Source of the DNA: JBFMDU01 sp034431935
GTDB taxonomy: Bacteria; Chloroflexota; Dehalococcoidia; GIF9; JBFMDU01
Reading direction: 5' to 3'
Length of the DNA: 5,320 nt
NCBI GenBank assembly: GCA_034431935.1
Contig: DAOUCU010000118.1
Span: forward strand, 1-5,320
Below, piece by piece: positions 4,120-5,320 of this stretch. The translations under genes and the position numbers were made by a program. The first letter of the stretch is position 1; each line of letters opens with the position of its first letter. The notes under the pieces are model-generated. The model saw only the letters and a list, made by a program, of their open reading frames with translations, had not been told where the DNA came from and did no database searches.

Positions 4120-5320
4120 ATGCCGGAGGTTGATGAGAAGTACAAGCAGAAGCTGACTGACAAAATTGAATTCGAGTCTACCCGGTATGGCAAAATGCCC
4201 TTCGTGCTTAAGGTTGTTTTCACGGTTGCAACTGTGATCGGCATTGCCTGTGCCACCTATTTCAAGATTCAGGGGATACGAATAACTCTGGGTCCGCTCA
4301 GTTACACTTTGTCTATCGGTGGGTATGTTCTCAGTGATGTGCAGTACTATTTCCTGCTGTACGGAATTTTTGGCGGATCATCATTTTTGCTCCTTCCGAT
4401 GCGGCGGTCGGACCGTAGCAGGGTACCCTGGTACGATATGGTGCTCGGATTTATGGCATTAGCAATCCCAGTTTTCTACTTCCTGTATTCCTATCAAATA
4501 CAGTTTGTTGGATGGGTACCTGCCCCAAACAACCTAGTTCTGGCCGTCGCGATATTGTACGCATTGCTTATGCTGGAAATGTCCCGGCGCATGGGCGGCA
4601 ACATATTTCTTGGCCTATGCATCGTGCTCTTCATATATCCCATGGTAGCCAACTTTGCTCCCGGTCTTTTGTCCGGAGCATCTTACAGTTTTGACTATGT
4701 TGTATCTTTCGTGAATTTTGGCGGTGATGGTATACGGGGTTTACCCGGTAAGGTCTTAGGAGACATATTAATTGGCTTCTTGATAATGGCTGGAGTGATG
4801 ATAGCTACCGGCGCCGGGGACTTTTTTATCAAGCTCTCGGTTGCGTCTCTTGGCAGGTTCCGTGGTGGCCCGGCCAAGGTGGCAGTTCTGGCCAGTGGCC
4901 TATTCGGTAGTATTACCGGGAGTCCTATTGCAAATATAGTAGCCGTTGGTTCCTTCACGATCCCGATGATGAAAAGGCTCGGGTACCCACCGCATTATGC
5001 GGGAGCGATCGAAGCATGCACTTCAACGGGCGGCGTGCTCATGCCGCCAGTTATGGGTGTCATCGCCTTTGTGATGGCATTCATCACCGGGATCGAATAC
5101 GCGAAGATTGCCGCCGCGGCGGCAATTCCTGCGATACTCTATTACTTAGGGCTGTTAGTGCAGGTTGATTCCTATGCGGTCAAGGCGGGAATGAAAGGCT
5201 TAACCCGAGAAGAAATACCATCTGCTGTCCAGGCGCTAAAAGACGGATGGCAGTTCCTGTTTGCAATTGCGTTTCTGGTTTTCGGTCTTCTTTATATGAG
5301 GTGGGAATACTTAACACCGT
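4120..5320 (+). CDS. TRAP transporter fused permease (4TM/12TM, DctQ-DctM type), N-terminal part
   Basis: 400 codons are visible and the gene continues past the right edge. The product is an inner-membrane protein of the fused TRAP permease family that pairs with TAXI-type binding proteins and drives solute uptake with an ion gradient. Hydrophobic segments lie near residues 29-48, 75-94, 106-125, 138-153, 161-182, 214-234, 253-281, 309-324, 329-347 and 377-393. The first four or five form the DctQ-like part. The DctM-like part then begins with GDILIGFLIMAGVMIATGAG (214-233), followed by RGGPAKVAVLASGLFGSITG (248-267) and GSFTIPMMKRLGY (277-289), and later STGGVLMPPVMG (302-313), all strongly family-like. 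The ATG at 4120 is preceded by AAGGAAGGTGCAGTT, a good ribosome site. Usual family proteins exceed 600 residues, so about a third or more is missing. It lies 1.85 kb from the broken TAXI gene, on the opposite strand. If that receptor is dead, the permease would need another one, perhaps downstream of the window. Confidence 0.93.
   Translation, partial: MPEVDEKYKQKLTDKIEFESTRYGKMPFVLKVVFTVATVIGIACATYFKIQGIRITLGPLSYTLSIGGYVLSDVQYYFLLYGIFGGSSFLLLPMRRSDRSRVPWYDMVLGFMALAIPVFYFLYSYQIQFVGWVPAPNNLVLAVAILYALLMLEMSRRMGGNIFLGLCIVLFIYPMVANFAPGLLSGASYSFDYVVSFVNFGGDGIRGLPGKVLGDILIGFLIMAGVMIATGAGDFFIKLSVASLGRFRGGPAKVAVLASGLFGSITGSPIANIVAVGSFTIPMMKRLGYPPHYAGAIEACTSTGGVLMPPVMGVIAFVMAFITGIEYAKIAAAAAIPAILYYLGLLVQVDSYAVKAGMKGLTREEIPSAVQALKDGWQFLFAIAFLVFGLLYMRWEYLTP

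Noticed and set aside
4695..4958. 87-codon minus-strand open frame
   Set aside because: It is antisense to the strongly conserved core of the TRAP permease and has no start signals.
1..5320. Mobile element, CRISPR array, tRNA or rRNA
   Set aside because: No transposase or integrase reading frame, no terminal repeats, no regularly spaced repeats and no cloverleaf-like or rRNA-like sequence was recognised.

Overview
The window reads as chromosomal DNA of moderate GC from a free-living bacterium whose lineage cannot be fixed from sequence alone. The gene styles (a TAXI-type lipoprotein with a Pro/Ala-rich linker, a fused TRAP permease, alpha/beta hydrolases with a GHHTGA elbow, a PNPOx-like flavoprotein) resemble uncultured Chloroflexota (Dehalococcoidia-like) or anaerobic proteobacterial genomes. 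That placement is an inference. I see no tRNA, rRNA, CRISPR array, insertion sequence or plasmid/phage hallmark.

Layout, left to right. Positions 1-2269 are a leftward cluster. A TAXI-family solute-binding lipoprotein gene (926-2269) is split by an in-frame TAG at codon 132. It is followed by a 16-bp perfect hairpin, then a PNPOx-like flavoprotein (317-835), then, 3 bp further on, an alpha/beta hydrolase whose C-terminus runs off the left edge (1-313). A 225-bp divergent regulatory region (2270-2494) carries a 21-bp near-perfect palindrome over a candidate promoter for the leftward cluster. To its right is an Lrp/AsnC-family regulator on the plus strand (2495-2950). This converges, with a 17-bp gap, on a second complete alpha/beta hydrolase on the minus strand (2968-3774), which has its own good sigma70-like promoter. 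A 345-bp divergent gap (3775-4119) holds that promoter, a plus-strand promoter and small inverted repeats. A fused 4TM/12TM TRAP transporter permease then begins (4120) and runs off the right edge.

Taken together this looks like a small regulated uptake-and-conversion locus. A TAXI-TRAP importer would bring in a carboxylate-like solute, paralogous alpha/beta-hydrolase-fold proteins and a flavin-binding protein would process it, and the Lrp/AsnC protein would sense a ligand and control the divergent promoters. The substrate is unknown.

Two things stand out. The binding protein of the importer is interrupted by a nonsense codon. Both hydrolases share a His in place of the usual nucleophile Ser (G-H-H-T-G), and the complete one also lacks the usual catalytic His. 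The locus is therefore either partly decayed or encodes hydrolase-fold proteins with unconventional chemistry. Nothing here proves a wholly new system.
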